Of a stretch of DNA of 17,974 nt, positions 1-8,024 are shown piece after piece; position 1 is the first letter of the stretch; the number at the start of each line of letters is the position of its first letter. The notes beneath the pieces were generated by a model that was not told where the DNA came from, did not search any database, and saw only the letters and a list, made by a program, of their open reading frames with translations. Source of the stretch: an uncultured Lachnospiraceae bacterium (lineage in GTDB: Bacteria; Bacillota; Clostridia; Lachnospirales; Lachnospiraceae); NCBI GenBank assembly GCA_910588825.1, contig CAJURF010000074.1:1-17974 (forward strand), read 5' to 3'. A program made the position numbers and the translations under genes.

Positions 1-52
1 AGGCAACGGACTCTGACTCCGTCATTTCAAGGTTCGAATCCTTGTAGCCCAG
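1..52 (+). tRNA. tRNA-Gln (anticodon CTG), 3' part only
   Basis: The window opens inside a tRNA gene. Visible parts are the end of the D-arm, an anticodon arm (stem 6-10 with 18-22, loop 11-17) with anticodon CTG at 13-15, a short variable loop, a T-arm (28-32 with 40-44, loop TTCGAAT) and the 3' acceptor strand 45-51 followed by discriminator G52. CTG reads the glutamine codon CAG. The bases after the discriminator are CTG, so the 3' CCA is not encoded and must be added by CCA-adding enzyme. The 5' acceptor strand and most of the D-arm lie outside the window. A terminator follows directly, so this is the last gene of its transcript. Confidence 0.93.
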
Positions 53-59
53 CTGATAG

Positions 60-91
60 AGGCTGTTGCAGGTAAATGCAGCAGCCTTTTT
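60..91 (+). terminator. Rho-independent terminator after tRNA-Gln
   Basis: A 10-11 bp stem (60-70 with 77-86, one G-U pair) closes a six-base loop GGTAAA and is followed by five T residues at 87-91. It starts eight bases after the tRNA discriminator base, as expected for a terminator ending a tRNA transcript. Confidence 0.9.
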
Positions 92-232
92 GTACGTATG
101 GGAAATTGATCCCCTGTACGGCAAACCCGCTGGGGATGGCACCCACGGAAACTGGATGATGGCTCTGCCGGATAATTTCTTGTTGGGCCTGTACATGTTT
201 GAAAAATGTAGGAATCTACAAAAGGAGATTTT
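92..232 (+). other. Gap before cvfB with possible leader fold
   Basis: This 141-nt gap contains no convincing -35/-10 pair and no credible gene. ATCCCC at 109-114 can pair with GGGGAT at 132-137. Within the 17-nt loop, CGGCA at 119-123 can pair with TGCCG at 166-170, which would make an H-type pseudoknot. CCTGTAC occurs twice (113-119 and 188-194). AAAGGAG at 221-227 is the ribosome binding site for cvfB. The fold is hand-drawn from a single sequence and could be chance. Confidence 0.35.
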
Positions 233-1090
233 ATGATCGTATTAGGAAAAAGACAAATATTATACGTTGTGAAAAAGGTGGACTTTGGTGTTTACCTGGC
301 AGAGAAAAGCGCAGTTGGGATGGAAGAACCGGAAGAAAAGGTTCTGCTTCCCAAAAAACAGGTGCCGGAAAATATTCTGATGGGGGATGAGCTGGAGGTT
401 TTCATATACCGGGATTCGATGGACCGGCTCATCGCTACGGTTCAGGAGGTGCTGATTGAGAGAGAACAGACCGCAGTACTGAATGTGGCGGACACCAGCC
501 GTATCGGAGCCTTTTTAGACTGGGGACTGGAAAAAGATCTGCTGCTGCCTTTTAAGGAGCAGACTATGCCGGTGAAAAAAGGCGATCAATGTCTGGTGGC
601 GCTGTATGAAGATAAGAGCCACAGACTGTGTGCCACAATGAAAGTCTACCCGTATCTACATGTTCAGTCCCCTTACAGACTCAATGACACCGTAAAGGGC
701 AGAGTCTATGAAATTAGTAAACGGTTCGGCGTATTTGTGGCTGTGGATGATCAATATTCCGCGCTGATTCCGGCGAAAGAGGCCCAGGGGAATTACCGGG
801 TAAATGATATTCTGGAGCTGAGGGTGACTCAGGTGAAGGAAGACGGAAAACTAAATGTGAGCGCCAGGAAGAAGGCATATGTCCAGCTGGAGGAAGATGC
901 CCATATGGTGCTGGAAAAAATGGAGGCAGCAGGGGGTGTGCTGTTTCTGGATGATAAGTCGGACCCGGCATTGATACAGAAAAGCCTGGGAATCAGCAAA
1001 GCAGCCTTTAAGCGTGCAGCAGGGCATTTGAAGAAAGAGGGAAAGATCAGTCTGGAGCCGGGGAAAATAGTCATAAAGAAGACGAAATAA
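233..1090 (+). CDS. cvfB: CvfB/YitL-family S1-domain RNA-binding protein
   Basis: This 285-aa protein matches the architecture of CvfB, a conserved RNA-binding regulator linked to virulence and RNA turnover in staphylococci. Two OB/S1-like modules span about residues 1-75 and 76-140. They are followed by a clearer S1 domain at about 150-215 (DTVKGRVYEISKRFGVFVAV, then LNVSARKK). The C-terminal 65 residues look like the family's winged helix (SLGISKAAFKRAAGHLKKEGKI). The ATG at 233 is well placed behind AAAGGAG at 221-227. dnaE follows after 14 nt, so the two are probably cotranscribed. The target RNAs cannot be told from sequence. The family call is secure, but the cellular role in Clostridia is not established. 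Confidence 0.87.
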   Translation: MIVLGKRQILYVVKKVDFGVYLAEKSAVGMEEPEEKVLLPKKQVPENILMGDELEVFIYRDSMDRLIATVQEVLIEREQTAVLNVADTSRIGAFLDWGLEKDLLLPFKEQTMPVKKGDQCLVALYEDKSHRLCATMKVYPYLHVQSPYRLNDTVKGRVYEISKRFGVFVAVDDQYSALIPAKEAQGNYRVNDILELRVTQVKEDGKLNVSARKKAYVQLEEDAHMVLEKMEAAGGVLFLDDKSDPALIQKSLGISKAAFKRAAGHLKKEGKISLEPGKIVIKKTK

Positions 1091-1104
1091 GCGGGGGATG
1101 ACCA

Positions 1105-4100
1105 ATGAATTTTACGCATCTGCATGTGCATACACAGTACAGTCTGCTGGACGGTTCCAATAAGATTGAGGAGTACGTGGCCAGGGTAAAAGAGCTGGGG
1201 ATGGATAGTGCGGCGATCACAGATCATGGTGCAATGTATGGGTGCATAGATTTCTATAAAGCGGCCAAGGCGGCGGGGATTAAGCCCATTATGGGCTGTG
1301 AGGTATACGTGGCGCCGAAAAGCCGGTTTGACCGGGAGGCGGGCAGCCAAGAGGACCGATATTACCATCTGGTTCTGCTGGCAGAGAACAATGTGGGCTA
1401 TGCCAATCTGATGAAAATTGTCTCCAAAGGGTTTGTGGAGGGATTTTATTATAAGCCCAGGGTGGATCTGGAACTGTTGGAAAAATACCATCAGGGTCTG
1501 ATCGCCTTGAGCGCTTGTCTGGCCGGGGAAGTGCCCCGGTATCTGGTGAGGGGGATGTACCAGGAGGCGAAGGAGGCAGCCCTTCGTTATCAGCAGATTT
1601 TCGGGGAGGGAAATTATTTTCTGGAGCTGCAGGACCATGGGATTCCGGAACAGCAGACAGTCAACCAGCAGCTGATGCGTCTGCATCAGGAGACAGGAAT
1701 TGAGCTGACAGCCACCAATGATGTCCACTACACCTATGCCCAGGACGCCACAGCCCACGATATTTTGCTGTGCATCCAGACGGCAAAGAAACTGGACGAC
1801 GAAGACCGTATGCGCTACGAAGGCGGACAGTATTATGTAAAGTCCCCCCAGGAGATGGCGGAGCTGTTTCCCTATGCGCTGGAAGCCCTGGAAAATACCC
1901 ATAAAATTGCCATGCGCTGTAACGTGGAGATTGAGTTCGGGGTGACGAAACTTCCAAAATACGATGTACCTCAAGAATATACTTCCTGGGAATATCTGAA
2001 CAAACTTTGCCGGGAGGGACTGGAACGGCTGTACCATCCGGTGACAGAAGAACTCAAGGACCGTCTGCAGTATGAACTGGACACCATTTCCGACATGGGA
2101 TTTGTTGACTATTTCCTCATTGTGTGGGATTTCATCAAATATGCCAGGGACCACGGCATCAGTGTGGGGCCGGGAAGGGGATCAGCGGCGGGAAGCCTGG
2201 TGTCCTACACACTGGGAATCACCAGACTGGACCCTATCAAATACAATCTGCTGTTTGAGCGTTTCCTGAACCCAGAGCGGGTGTCCATGCCGGATATTGA
2301 TATAGACTTCTGCTTCGAACGGCGGCAGGAAGTCATCGATTATGTGGTAGAAAAGTACGGAAAAGACCGGGTGGTACAGATTGTTACTTTCGGTACTATG
2401 GCGGCCCGGGGAGTTATCCGGGATGTGGGGCGGGTGCTGGATCTGCCCTATGCCCAGGTGGACACGGTGGCCAAGATGATTCCTACAGAATTAAACATCA
2501 CCATCGACAAAGCCATGGAGCGCAATCCGGAGCTGGCGAAAACCTACCGGGAAGATGACCAGATCCACAATCTGATTGATATGGCAAAGAGGCTGGAGGG
2601 ACTGCCCCGGCATACGTCCATGCATGCGGCGGGAGTGGTAATCAGTCAAAAAGACATTGACGAGTATGTGCCGCTGTCCAGAGCTACGGACGGTTCCATT
2701 ACCACCCAGTTTACCATGACTACCCTGGAAGAACTGGGGCTGTTGAAAATGGACTTTCTGGGACTGCGCACTCTCACTGTGATCCAGGACACCGAAAAAC
2801 TGGTGGAAAAAGATATAGGAATCTGCCTGGACATGGACAAAATTGATTACAGCGATGAAAAAGTCTTATCATCCATCGGGACAGGGAAAACGGAAGGGGT
2901 GTTCCAGCTTGAAAGCGCAGGCATGAAAAACTTTATGAAAGAGTTAAAGCCCCGGAGCCTGGAGGATGTGATTGCCGGCATTGCTTTGTACCGGCCGGGT
3001 CCCATGGACTTTATCCCCCAGTATATCCGGGGGAAAAACAATGCGGAAACAGTCACCTATGACTGCCCCCAGCTGAAACCCATTCTGGAGGCTACCTACG
3101 GCTGTATCGTCTATCAGGAGCAGGTGATGCAGATTGTGAGGGAGCTGGGGGGATATACCCTGGGCCGCAGTGATTTGCTGCGCAGAGCCATGTCAAAGAA
3201 AAAAGCCGCTGTGATGGAAAAGGAGCGGAAAAGTTTTGTCTACGGAAATGAGGAAGACGGTATACCCGGATGTATCAAAAACGGCATTGATGAGAAAATT
3301 GCGGATAAAATTTACGATGATATGATTGACTTTGCCAAATATGCTTTCAACAAATCCCACGCAGCGGCATATGCGGTGGTGGCATATCAGACGGCATATC
3401 TGAAATATTATTATCCACAGCAGTTTATGGCTGCGCTGATGACCTCCGTGATTGATTTTCCTTCTAAGGTTTCCGAGTATATTCTGCACTGCAGACAGAT
3501 TGGCATTGATATCCTGCCGCCTGATGTGAACTCTGGCGGCAGCCGGTTCTCTGTGGATGGCACAGGAATCCGATATGGAATGTCTGCCATTAAAAGTGTG
3601 GGGAAGGCTGTCATAGACGAGATTGTGGCAGAGAGAGAGAAAAACGGACTGTTTACCACGCTGAATCACTTTATCACCCGTATGTCTGGTCATGAGGTGA
3701 ACAAGCGGGTGGTAGAAAATCTGATTAAGGCGGGGGCTCTGGACTGTCTGGAAGGAAGCCGCAGGCAGAAAATGATGATCTACACCCAGATTATGGACAG
3801 TGTCCAGCACGAAAAAAAGAATTCCATGGCTGGGCAGATGTCATTGATGGATATTGTGGGGGAAGAAGAAAAGAAAGAATTTGCCATTTCGCTGCCTCAG
3901 GTGGAAGACTATGACAAAGAAACCATTCTCTCATTTGAGAAAGAGGTGCTGGGAATCTATATCAGCGGCCATCCGCTGGAGCGTTATACGAAGATACTGG
4001 CACAAAACGCCACCGCAAAAACAGTGGACTTTCTTCCAGACGATGACACTGGGTTCCCTAATCTGACAGACGGGAAGAAAGTAATCATCGGCGGCATGAT

Positions 4101-4587
4101 CACCAACAAAACGCTGAAATATACAAGAAATAATAAGGTGATGGCATTTCTCACAGTGGAGGATTTGGTGGGGACAGTGGAAATCATTGTGTTCCCCAGG
4201 GATTATGAGAAAAATGTGAACCGTCTGGAAGAGGATAATAAAGTGTTTATATTGGGCCGGGTGGCAGCAGAAGACGATAAAGCCAGCAAGTTGATCTGTG
4301 AAAAAATGTGGCTGTTTACTGAGGTTCCCCGGGAATTATGGGTTCAATTTTCCTCAAAAGAAGAATATCAGGAAAAGGAAGAGCAGTTAGCCCATGCCCT
4401 TGACGTCAGCAGGGGAGCAGATTCCGTTGTCGTGTTTTTAAAAGCAGAACGAGCCATGAAGAGACTGCCTTCCGGCAGAAATATCTCCATTGATTCATTG
4501 GATATGGAGCGCTTCTGTGAAAAATTCGGCAGGGAAAATGTGAAAGTTCTGGAAAAGAGTATTGAAAAAGCGGTGAAAATGCATTAA
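1105..4587 (+). CDS. dnaE: DNA polymerase III subunit alpha
   Basis: This is a full-length 1160-aa replicative polymerase subunit of the DnaE type. An N-terminal PHP domain opens with HLHVHTQYSLLDG (residues 5-17). The C-family polymerase core carries GPGRGSAAGSLVSY (from about 355), the PDIDIDFC motif with catalytic Asp397 and Asp399, and the third Asp550 in KMDFLGLRTL. A helix-hairpin-helix region lies at about 800-900, and an OB-fold nucleic-acid binding domain at about 990-1065 (KVIIGGMITNKTLKYTRNN). No inserted exonuclease domain is present, which separates it from PolC. The start codon has only a weak GGGGGAT site at 1093-1099, so coupling to cvfB 14 nt upstream is plausible. Clostridia usually carry PolC as well, which lies outside this window. 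Confidence 0.98.
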   Translation: MNFTHLHVHTQYSLLDGSNKIEEYVARVKELGMDSAAITDHGAMYGCIDFYKAAKAAGIKPIMGCEVYVAPKSRFDREAGSQEDRYYHLVLLAENNVGYANLMKIVSKGFVEGFYYKPRVDLELLEKYHQGLIALSACLAGEVPRYLVRGMYQEAKEAALRYQQIFGEGNYFLELQDHGIPEQQTVNQQLMRLHQETGIELTATNDVHYTYAQDATAHDILLCIQTAKKLDDEDRMRYEGGQYYVKSPQEMAELFPYALEALENTHKIAMRCNVEIEFGVTKLPKYDVPQEYTSWEYLNKLCREGLERLYHPVTEELKDRLQYELDTISDMGFVDYFLIVWDFIKYARDHGISVGPGRGSAAGSLVSYTLGITRLDPIKYNLLFERFLNPERVSMPDIDIDFCFERRQEVIDYVVEKYGKDRVVQIVTFGTMAARGVIRDVGRVLDLPYAQVDTVAKMIPTELNITIDKAMERNPELAKTYREDDQIHNLIDMAKRLEGLPRHTSMHAAGVVISQKDIDEYVPLSRATDGSITTQFTMTTLEELGLLKMDFLGLRTLTVIQDTEKLVEKDIGICLDMDKIDYSDEKVLSSIGTGKTEGVFQLESAGMKNFMKELKPRSLEDVIAGIALYRPGPMDFIPQYIRGKNNAETVTYDCPQLKPILEATYGCIVYQEQVMQIVRELGGYTLGRSDLLRRAMSKKKAAVMEKERKSFVYGNEEDGIPGCIKNGIDEKIADKIYDDMIDFAKYAFNKSHAAAYAVVAYQTAYLKYYYPQQFMAALMTSVIDFPSKVSEYILHCRQIGIDILPPDVNSGGSRFSVDGTGIRYGMSAIKSVGKAVIDEIVAEREKNGLFTTLNHFITRMSGHEVNKRVVENLIKAGALDCLEGSRRQKMMIYTQIMDSVQHEKKNSMAGQMSLMDIVGEEEKKEFAISLPQVEDYDKETILSFEKEVLGIYISGHPLERYTKILAQNATAKTVDFLPDDDTGFPNLTDGKKVIIGGMITNKTLKYTRNNKVMAFLTVEDLVGTVEIIVFPRDYEKNVNRLEEDNKVFILGRVAAEDDKASKLICEKMWLFTEVPRELWVQFSSKEEYQEKEEQLAHALDVSRGADSVVVFLKAERAMKRLPSGRNISIDSLDMERFCEKFGRENVKVLEKSIEKAVKMH

Positions 4588-4689
4588 ACTTTTTATGAAA
4601 GTCCCAGACAATAGAAGAGACGACGTAACTGTTCAGCATTGTGAAGGCACTGAATGGTTATGAGACGAGAAGGGTGAGAAGGAACACAG

Positions 4690-4695
4690 AGGAGG
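4690..4695 (+). promoter_or_regulatory. Ribosome binding site deciding the pfkA start
   Basis: AGGAGG lies four bases before the ATG at 4700 and 13 before the ATG at 4709. The in-frame TTG at 4697 is only one base away and cannot be used. The site therefore favours 4700. The 112-nt gap between dnaE and pfkA shows no terminator and no convincing promoter. Confidence 0.7.
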
Positions 4696-4699
4696 TTTG

Positions 4700-5695
4700 A
4701 TGTCTACAATGAGTAAAAAAATTGAGGTTATCGGCGTATTAACCAGCGGCGGAGATGCCCCTGGCATGAATGCGGCTATCCGTGCGGTGGTCCGCAGAGG
4801 ATTGAGCAGCGGATTGAAGGTAAAAGGCATTTATAAAGGATATAATGGTCTGCTCAACGAGGAAATTGTGGATATGGCAGCAAAGGATGTGTCAGATACC
4901 ATAGAACGAGGTGGTACCATACTGCTGACTGCCCGCTGTGCAGAATTCAGGACAGAAGAAGGTCAGAGAAGAGGCGCAGAAGTCTGCAGGAAACATGGTA
5001 TTGACGGTTTGGTGGTTATCGGCGGGGACGGCTCTTTTGCAGGGGCGCAGAAGCTGGCTAACCTGGGAATTAATACCATTGGCATTCCAGGGACCATTGA
5101 TTTGGATATTGCCTGCACTGAGTATACCATCGGGTTTGACACGGCTGTGAATACGGCTATGGAAGCCATTGATAAAGTGCGGGATACCTCCACATCCCAT
5201 GAGCGCTGCAGTATCATAGAAGTTATGGGAAGAAATGCAGGGTATATTGCACTGTGGTGCGGAATTGCCAACGGCGCAGAAGATGTGCTGATTCCGGAAA
5301 AATATGATTATGATGAACAAAAACTGATTAACCATATTATCCACAGCCGTAAAAGCGGTAAAAAGCATCATATTATCATCAATGCGGAGGGAATCGGGCA
5401 TTCCGAGGCAATGGCAAAGCGGATTGAGGCGGCTACCGGGCTTGAGACAAGAGCTACCATTCTGGGACACATGCAGCGCGGAGGAAGTCCCACCTGTAAA
5501 GACCGTGTATATGCATCCATCATGGGAGCGAAAGCTGTGGATCTTCTGCTGGAAGGAAAGTCTCAGAGAGTTGTGGGGTACCGGCATGGAGAATATGTGG
5601 ATTTTGATATTAACGAGGCTCTTTCTATGAATAAGGAGCTGTCAGAGTATCAATTTTCAGTATGTAATTCTCTATCCCACAATTATAATAAGTAA
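4700..5695 (+). CDS. pfkA: ATP-dependent 6-phosphofructokinase
   Basis: This 331-aa enzyme phosphorylates fructose 6-phosphate to fructose 1,6-bisphosphate in glycolysis. Family motifs are all present: GVLTSGGDAPGMNAAIRAVVRR (nucleotide loop plus the two effector-site arginines), RGGTILLTAR with the ATP-site Arg79, GGDGSFAGA, HERCSIIEVMGRNAG, and RATILGHMQRGGSP. Glycine in GGDGS and in PGTID, rather than Asp and Lys, indicates ATP rather than pyrophosphate as donor. One oddity is the catalytic loop, which reads PGTIDLDIACTE (residues 130-141). Both catalytic aspartates (134, 136) are kept, but the usual Asn between them is Leu. The gene follows dnaE as in many Firmicutes, but no pyruvate kinase follows. 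Its TAA stop overlaps the ATG of ktrB by one base. Confidence 0.95.
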   Translation: MSTMSKKIEVIGVLTSGGDAPGMNAAIRAVVRRGLSSGLKVKGIYKGYNGLLNEEIVDMAAKDVSDTIERGGTILLTARCAEFRTEEGQRRGAEVCRKHGIDGLVVIGGDGSFAGAQKLANLGINTIGIPGTIDLDIACTEYTIGFDTAVNTAMEAIDKVRDTSTSHERCSIIEVMGRNAGYIALWCGIANGAEDVLIPEKYDYDEQKLINHIIHSRKSGKKHHIIINAEGIGHSEAMAKRIEAATGLETRATILGHMQRGGSPTCKDRVYASIMGAKAVDLLLEGKSQRVVGYRHGEYVDFDINEALSMNKELSEYQFSVCNSLSHNYNK

Positions 5696-7101
5696 TGGAT
5701 ATGAAATTTCGTAAAAAATCAATTATATATACAAAAGTTCAGTCATCATTAAGCACTGCCCGGATTATTGCTCTCGGTTTTGCGGGAGTGATCCTCCTGG
5801 GCGGTTTTCTTTTATGGCTGCCAGTATGCAGTGCGCCAGGAGAGCATACCAGCTTTATCGACGCACTGTTTACAGCCGCCACGTCTGTCTGTGTGACCGG
5901 CCTGGTGACAGTGCCCACAGCCGTACACTGGTCCACAGTGGGGAAAATAGTGATTTTATGTATTATCCAGCTGGGGGGGCTGGGTGTGATTGCTGTGACT
6001 GTGTCTGCTATGCTGCTCCTGGGCAGGCGCATCACCCTGAAAGGGAGGCGTGTGATACAGGAGGCATATAATCTGGATACCATGGCCGGAATGGGAAATA
6101 TTGTCAGGAAAATTGTGGTGTGTACACTGGGAGCCGAATTGCTGGGAGCTGTAGGTTATTCTTTTGTTTTTATACCGGAATTTGGATGGAAGAAAGGGAT
6201 CTGGCAGTCCGTTTTTACTTCCATATCCGCATTTTGTAACGCAGGAATGGATATTCTGGGAGAAGACAGTCTGATTCCTTATGTGGGGAATCCTCTGGTG
6301 AATGGCGTTACTATAATGCTGATTGTATCTGGTGGGCTGGGGTTTCTTGTCTGGTGGGATTTGTACCGGGTCTGGAAAGAAGGATGTGGAAGAAAAGGCC
6401 GTCAGCGCCACTGGTATGCAAGACTGCATCTTCACTCGAAACTGGTGCTGGCGTCCACAGCACTGCTGATATTGGGCGGAGGGATTCTTTTTCTGCTATT
6501 TGAATACGGCAACCCGGATACACTGGGCGGCATGACCTGGGGGACAAAGATACAGGCGGCGCTGTTTCAGTCTGTAACCACCAGGACGGCAGGCTTTGCC
6601 TCAGTAGACCAGGGGATGCTCAGTGATTCTTCTATGGTGCTGACGCTGTTTTTGATGTTCGTGGGAGGTTCGCCTATGGGAACAGCAGGCGGAGTGAAGA
6701 CAACAACGTCTGCTATTTTGTTCTTGGCAATCATCGCTTATCTGAAAGGTAAGGATGATACAGAAGTATTTCAGCGGAAAATTAAGGAACAGAGCATCCG
6801 TACAGCAATGGTAGTGACAGGGCTGGGATTTTTCTGCCTGCTGGCAGGAAGCATTGCCTTATCTATGACTATGAAAGCATCGTTTATTGACATCGTCTAT
6901 GAAATTACTTCCGCTCTCGGAACTGTGGGGCTGAGCAGGGGAATTACCTCGCAGCTTCCGCTGGCAGGCAAGATGATTATCATTGTGAACATGTATCTGG
7001 GCAGGATTGGGCCTATTACGCTGGCCACAGCTATAACCATCCGGGCCAGGAACCGAAATCAGAATGTACATCTGGCGGAAGAACATATTTTAATTGGTTA
7101 A
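5695..7101 (+). CDS. ktrB: Trk/Ktr potassium transporter, membrane subunit
   Basis: This 468-aa integral membrane protein is the K+-translocating subunit of a Ktr/Trk system. Four repeated pore segments carry the selectivity glycines: TSVCVTGL (Gly69), SAFCNAG (Gly184), TTRTAGF (Gly300) and ALGTVGLS (Gly412). The GGSPMGTAGGVKTTT stretch at 324-338 matches the small-residue gating loop after the third pore helix, and GRIGP (436-440) is the conserved end. The start ATG at 5695 forms TAATG with the pfkA stop. No good Shine-Dalgarno is visible, so translation probably depends on reinitiation after pfkA. The ATG at 5701 is an alternative start. The regulatory partner ktrA follows after 17 nt. Ktr pumps are often Na+-dependent, but that cannot be read here. 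Confidence 0.93.
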   Translation: MDMKFRKKSIIYTKVQSSLSTARIIALGFAGVILLGGFLLWLPVCSAPGEHTSFIDALFTAATSVCVTGLVTVPTAVHWSTVGKIVILCIIQLGGLGVIAVTVSAMLLLGRRITLKGRRVIQEAYNLDTMAGMGNIVRKIVVCTLGAELLGAVGYSFVFIPEFGWKKGIWQSVFTSISAFCNAGMDILGEDSLIPYVGNPLVNGVTIMLIVSGGLGFLVWWDLYRVWKEGCGRKGRQRHWYARLHLHSKLVLASTALLILGGGILFLLFEYGNPDTLGGMTWGTKIQAALFQSVTTRTAGFASVDQGMLSDSSMVLTLFLMFVGGSPMGTAGGVKTTTSAILFLAIIAYLKGKDDTEVFQRKIKEQSIRTAMVVTGLGFFCLLAGSIALSMTMKASFIDIVYEITSALGTVGLSRGITSQLPLAGKMIIIVNMYLGRIGPITLATAITIRARNRNQNVHLAEEHILIG

Positions 7102-7118
7102 AAGGAAAAAGAAATAAA

Positions 7119-7775
7119 ATGAAGAAAAATTCGTATGTAGTATTCGGGCTGGGGGCTTTTGGCTACAGCCTTGCGGAAACTTTAGGCGATTCCGGTTATG
7201 AAGTGATGGTGGTAGACAAGAGAAATGATCCCATTCAGACGATTTCAGACAAGGTGACCTATGCGGTAAAAGCCGATGTGACGGAACCGGGAGTGCTGGA
7301 GTCGCTGGATATCTGCCAGTTTGATGTGGCTGTTGTGGCGTTTACCCAGGATATGAATGCCAGTATTATGGCGGCCATGTATGCCAAAGAAAGCGGAATT
7401 ACGAAAGTAGCTGCCAAAGCGGTAACAGATATTCACGGTACCATTCTGCAGAAAATAGGGGTAGACGAAGTGATTTTTCCGGAAAGGGAAATGGGAGTCC
7501 GCGTGGCACAGAATCTGATTGCAGGCGGGGTGGTTGATATTCTGGAACTTTCAGATGAGTTTAGTCTGGTGGAAATCCATGTGCCTGCTTCCTGGGCAGG
7601 CCATTCTCTGCGCAGTCTGGATGTGCGGGGGAAATATAATCTGAACGTGATCGCCATCAAAGACGGGGAAGAAGTTGTCATGAATCTGGACCCGGACCAG
7701 GTGCTGAGTGAACAGCAGATGCTGGTGGTTATGGGAGATAATGCAAGTCTGGATCAGTTACTGGAGCGTGGCTGA
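7119..7775 (+). CDS. ktrA: Ktr potassium uptake regulator (RCK domains)
   Basis: This 218-aa cytoplasmic protein forms the gating ring below KtrB. The N-terminal RCK domain is a Rossmann fold with the dinucleotide loop GLGAFG (residues 10-15) and an acidic ribose-binding region around VVDKR. The RCK_C (TrkA_C) domain fills about residues 135-218 (FSLVEIHVPASWAGHSLRSLDVRG). KtrA proteins bind ATP/ADP, and in some species c-di-AMP, to set channel activity. AAAGGA at 7101-7106 overlaps the ktrB stop and lies 12 nt from the ATG. Length and order (ktrB then ktrA) fit a two-gene Ktr system. No terminator of normal form follows. The next structure is the 166-bp palindrome at 7844. Confidence 0.94.
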   Translation: MKKNSYVVFGLGAFGYSLAETLGDSGYEVMVVDKRNDPIQTISDKVTYAVKADVTEPGVLESLDICQFDVAVVAFTQDMNASIMAAMYAKESGITKVAAKAVTDIHGTILQKIGVDEVIFPEREMGVRVAQNLIAGGVVDILELSDEFSLVEIHVPASWAGHSLRSLDVRGKYNLNVIAIKDGEEVVMNLDPDQVLSEQQMLVVMGDNASLDQLLERG

Positions 7776-7843
7776 AAATTTATCCTGCGCGAAAGGTGTG
7801 GGTAATTGGTGTGGGCTATACTTAAAAAGTTTTGAGACAGGTC

Positions 7844-8009
7844 CTAGAGTGTGTCTTAAAAATCATTCTTGCCATCTGCACGCCCCATTTTGCGTGAGAT
7901 TTTCGCCAAATTCAGGTTACATAGCCCGCTATGCGCCCTTCATTTGGAACAAATCTCCCACCAAGTGTGACGCACATCTGACAAAAAGCATTTTTAAGAC
8001 ACGCTCTAG
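7844..8009. mobile_element. MITE-like 166-bp palindromic element
   Basis: The terminal 20 bases (7844-7863, CTAGAGTGTGTCTTAAAAAT) and the reverse complement of 7990-8009 match at 19 of 20. The similarity runs without gaps to the centre: arms 7844-7924 and 7929-8009 (81 bases each) match at 58 of 81 positions around a CCCG centre. Each end carries CTAG, which could be a 4-bp target duplication or part of the repeat. Both are palindromic, so they cannot be told apart. There is no transposase, so it would be non-autonomous. It ends directly before the Shine-Dalgarno of the methyltransferase gene. As RNA it would be one long hairpin that could block or shield transcripts. Copy number elsewhere in the genome is unknown. 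Confidence 0.72.
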
Positions 8010-8024
8010 AAGGTAAAAAATTTT

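Noticed and set aside
131..170. Fluoride (crcB) riboswitch before cvfB
   Set aside because: Blocks resembling GATGG, AAACTG and TGATGGCTC occur in the right order. However, the hairpin required between AAACTG and TGATG is missing, the pseudoknot partner does not match, and the downstream gene is not a fluoride gene.
829..2154. Long reading frame on the - strand (441 codons)
   Set aside because: It lies antisense to cvfB and dnaE, both unmistakable genes. Its translation has no family motif, and such frames arise from the codon bias of the true gene.
4700..5695. Pyrophosphate-dependent phosphofructokinase
   Set aside because: PPi enzymes have Asp in GGDD and Lys before GTID. Here both are Gly (GGDGS, PGTID), which fits ATP.
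7708..8016. 102-codon + strand frame from inside ktrA across the palindrome
   Set aside because: It starts out of frame within ktrA and most of it is the palindromic element. Such frames recur with each element copy and are unlikely to be translated.
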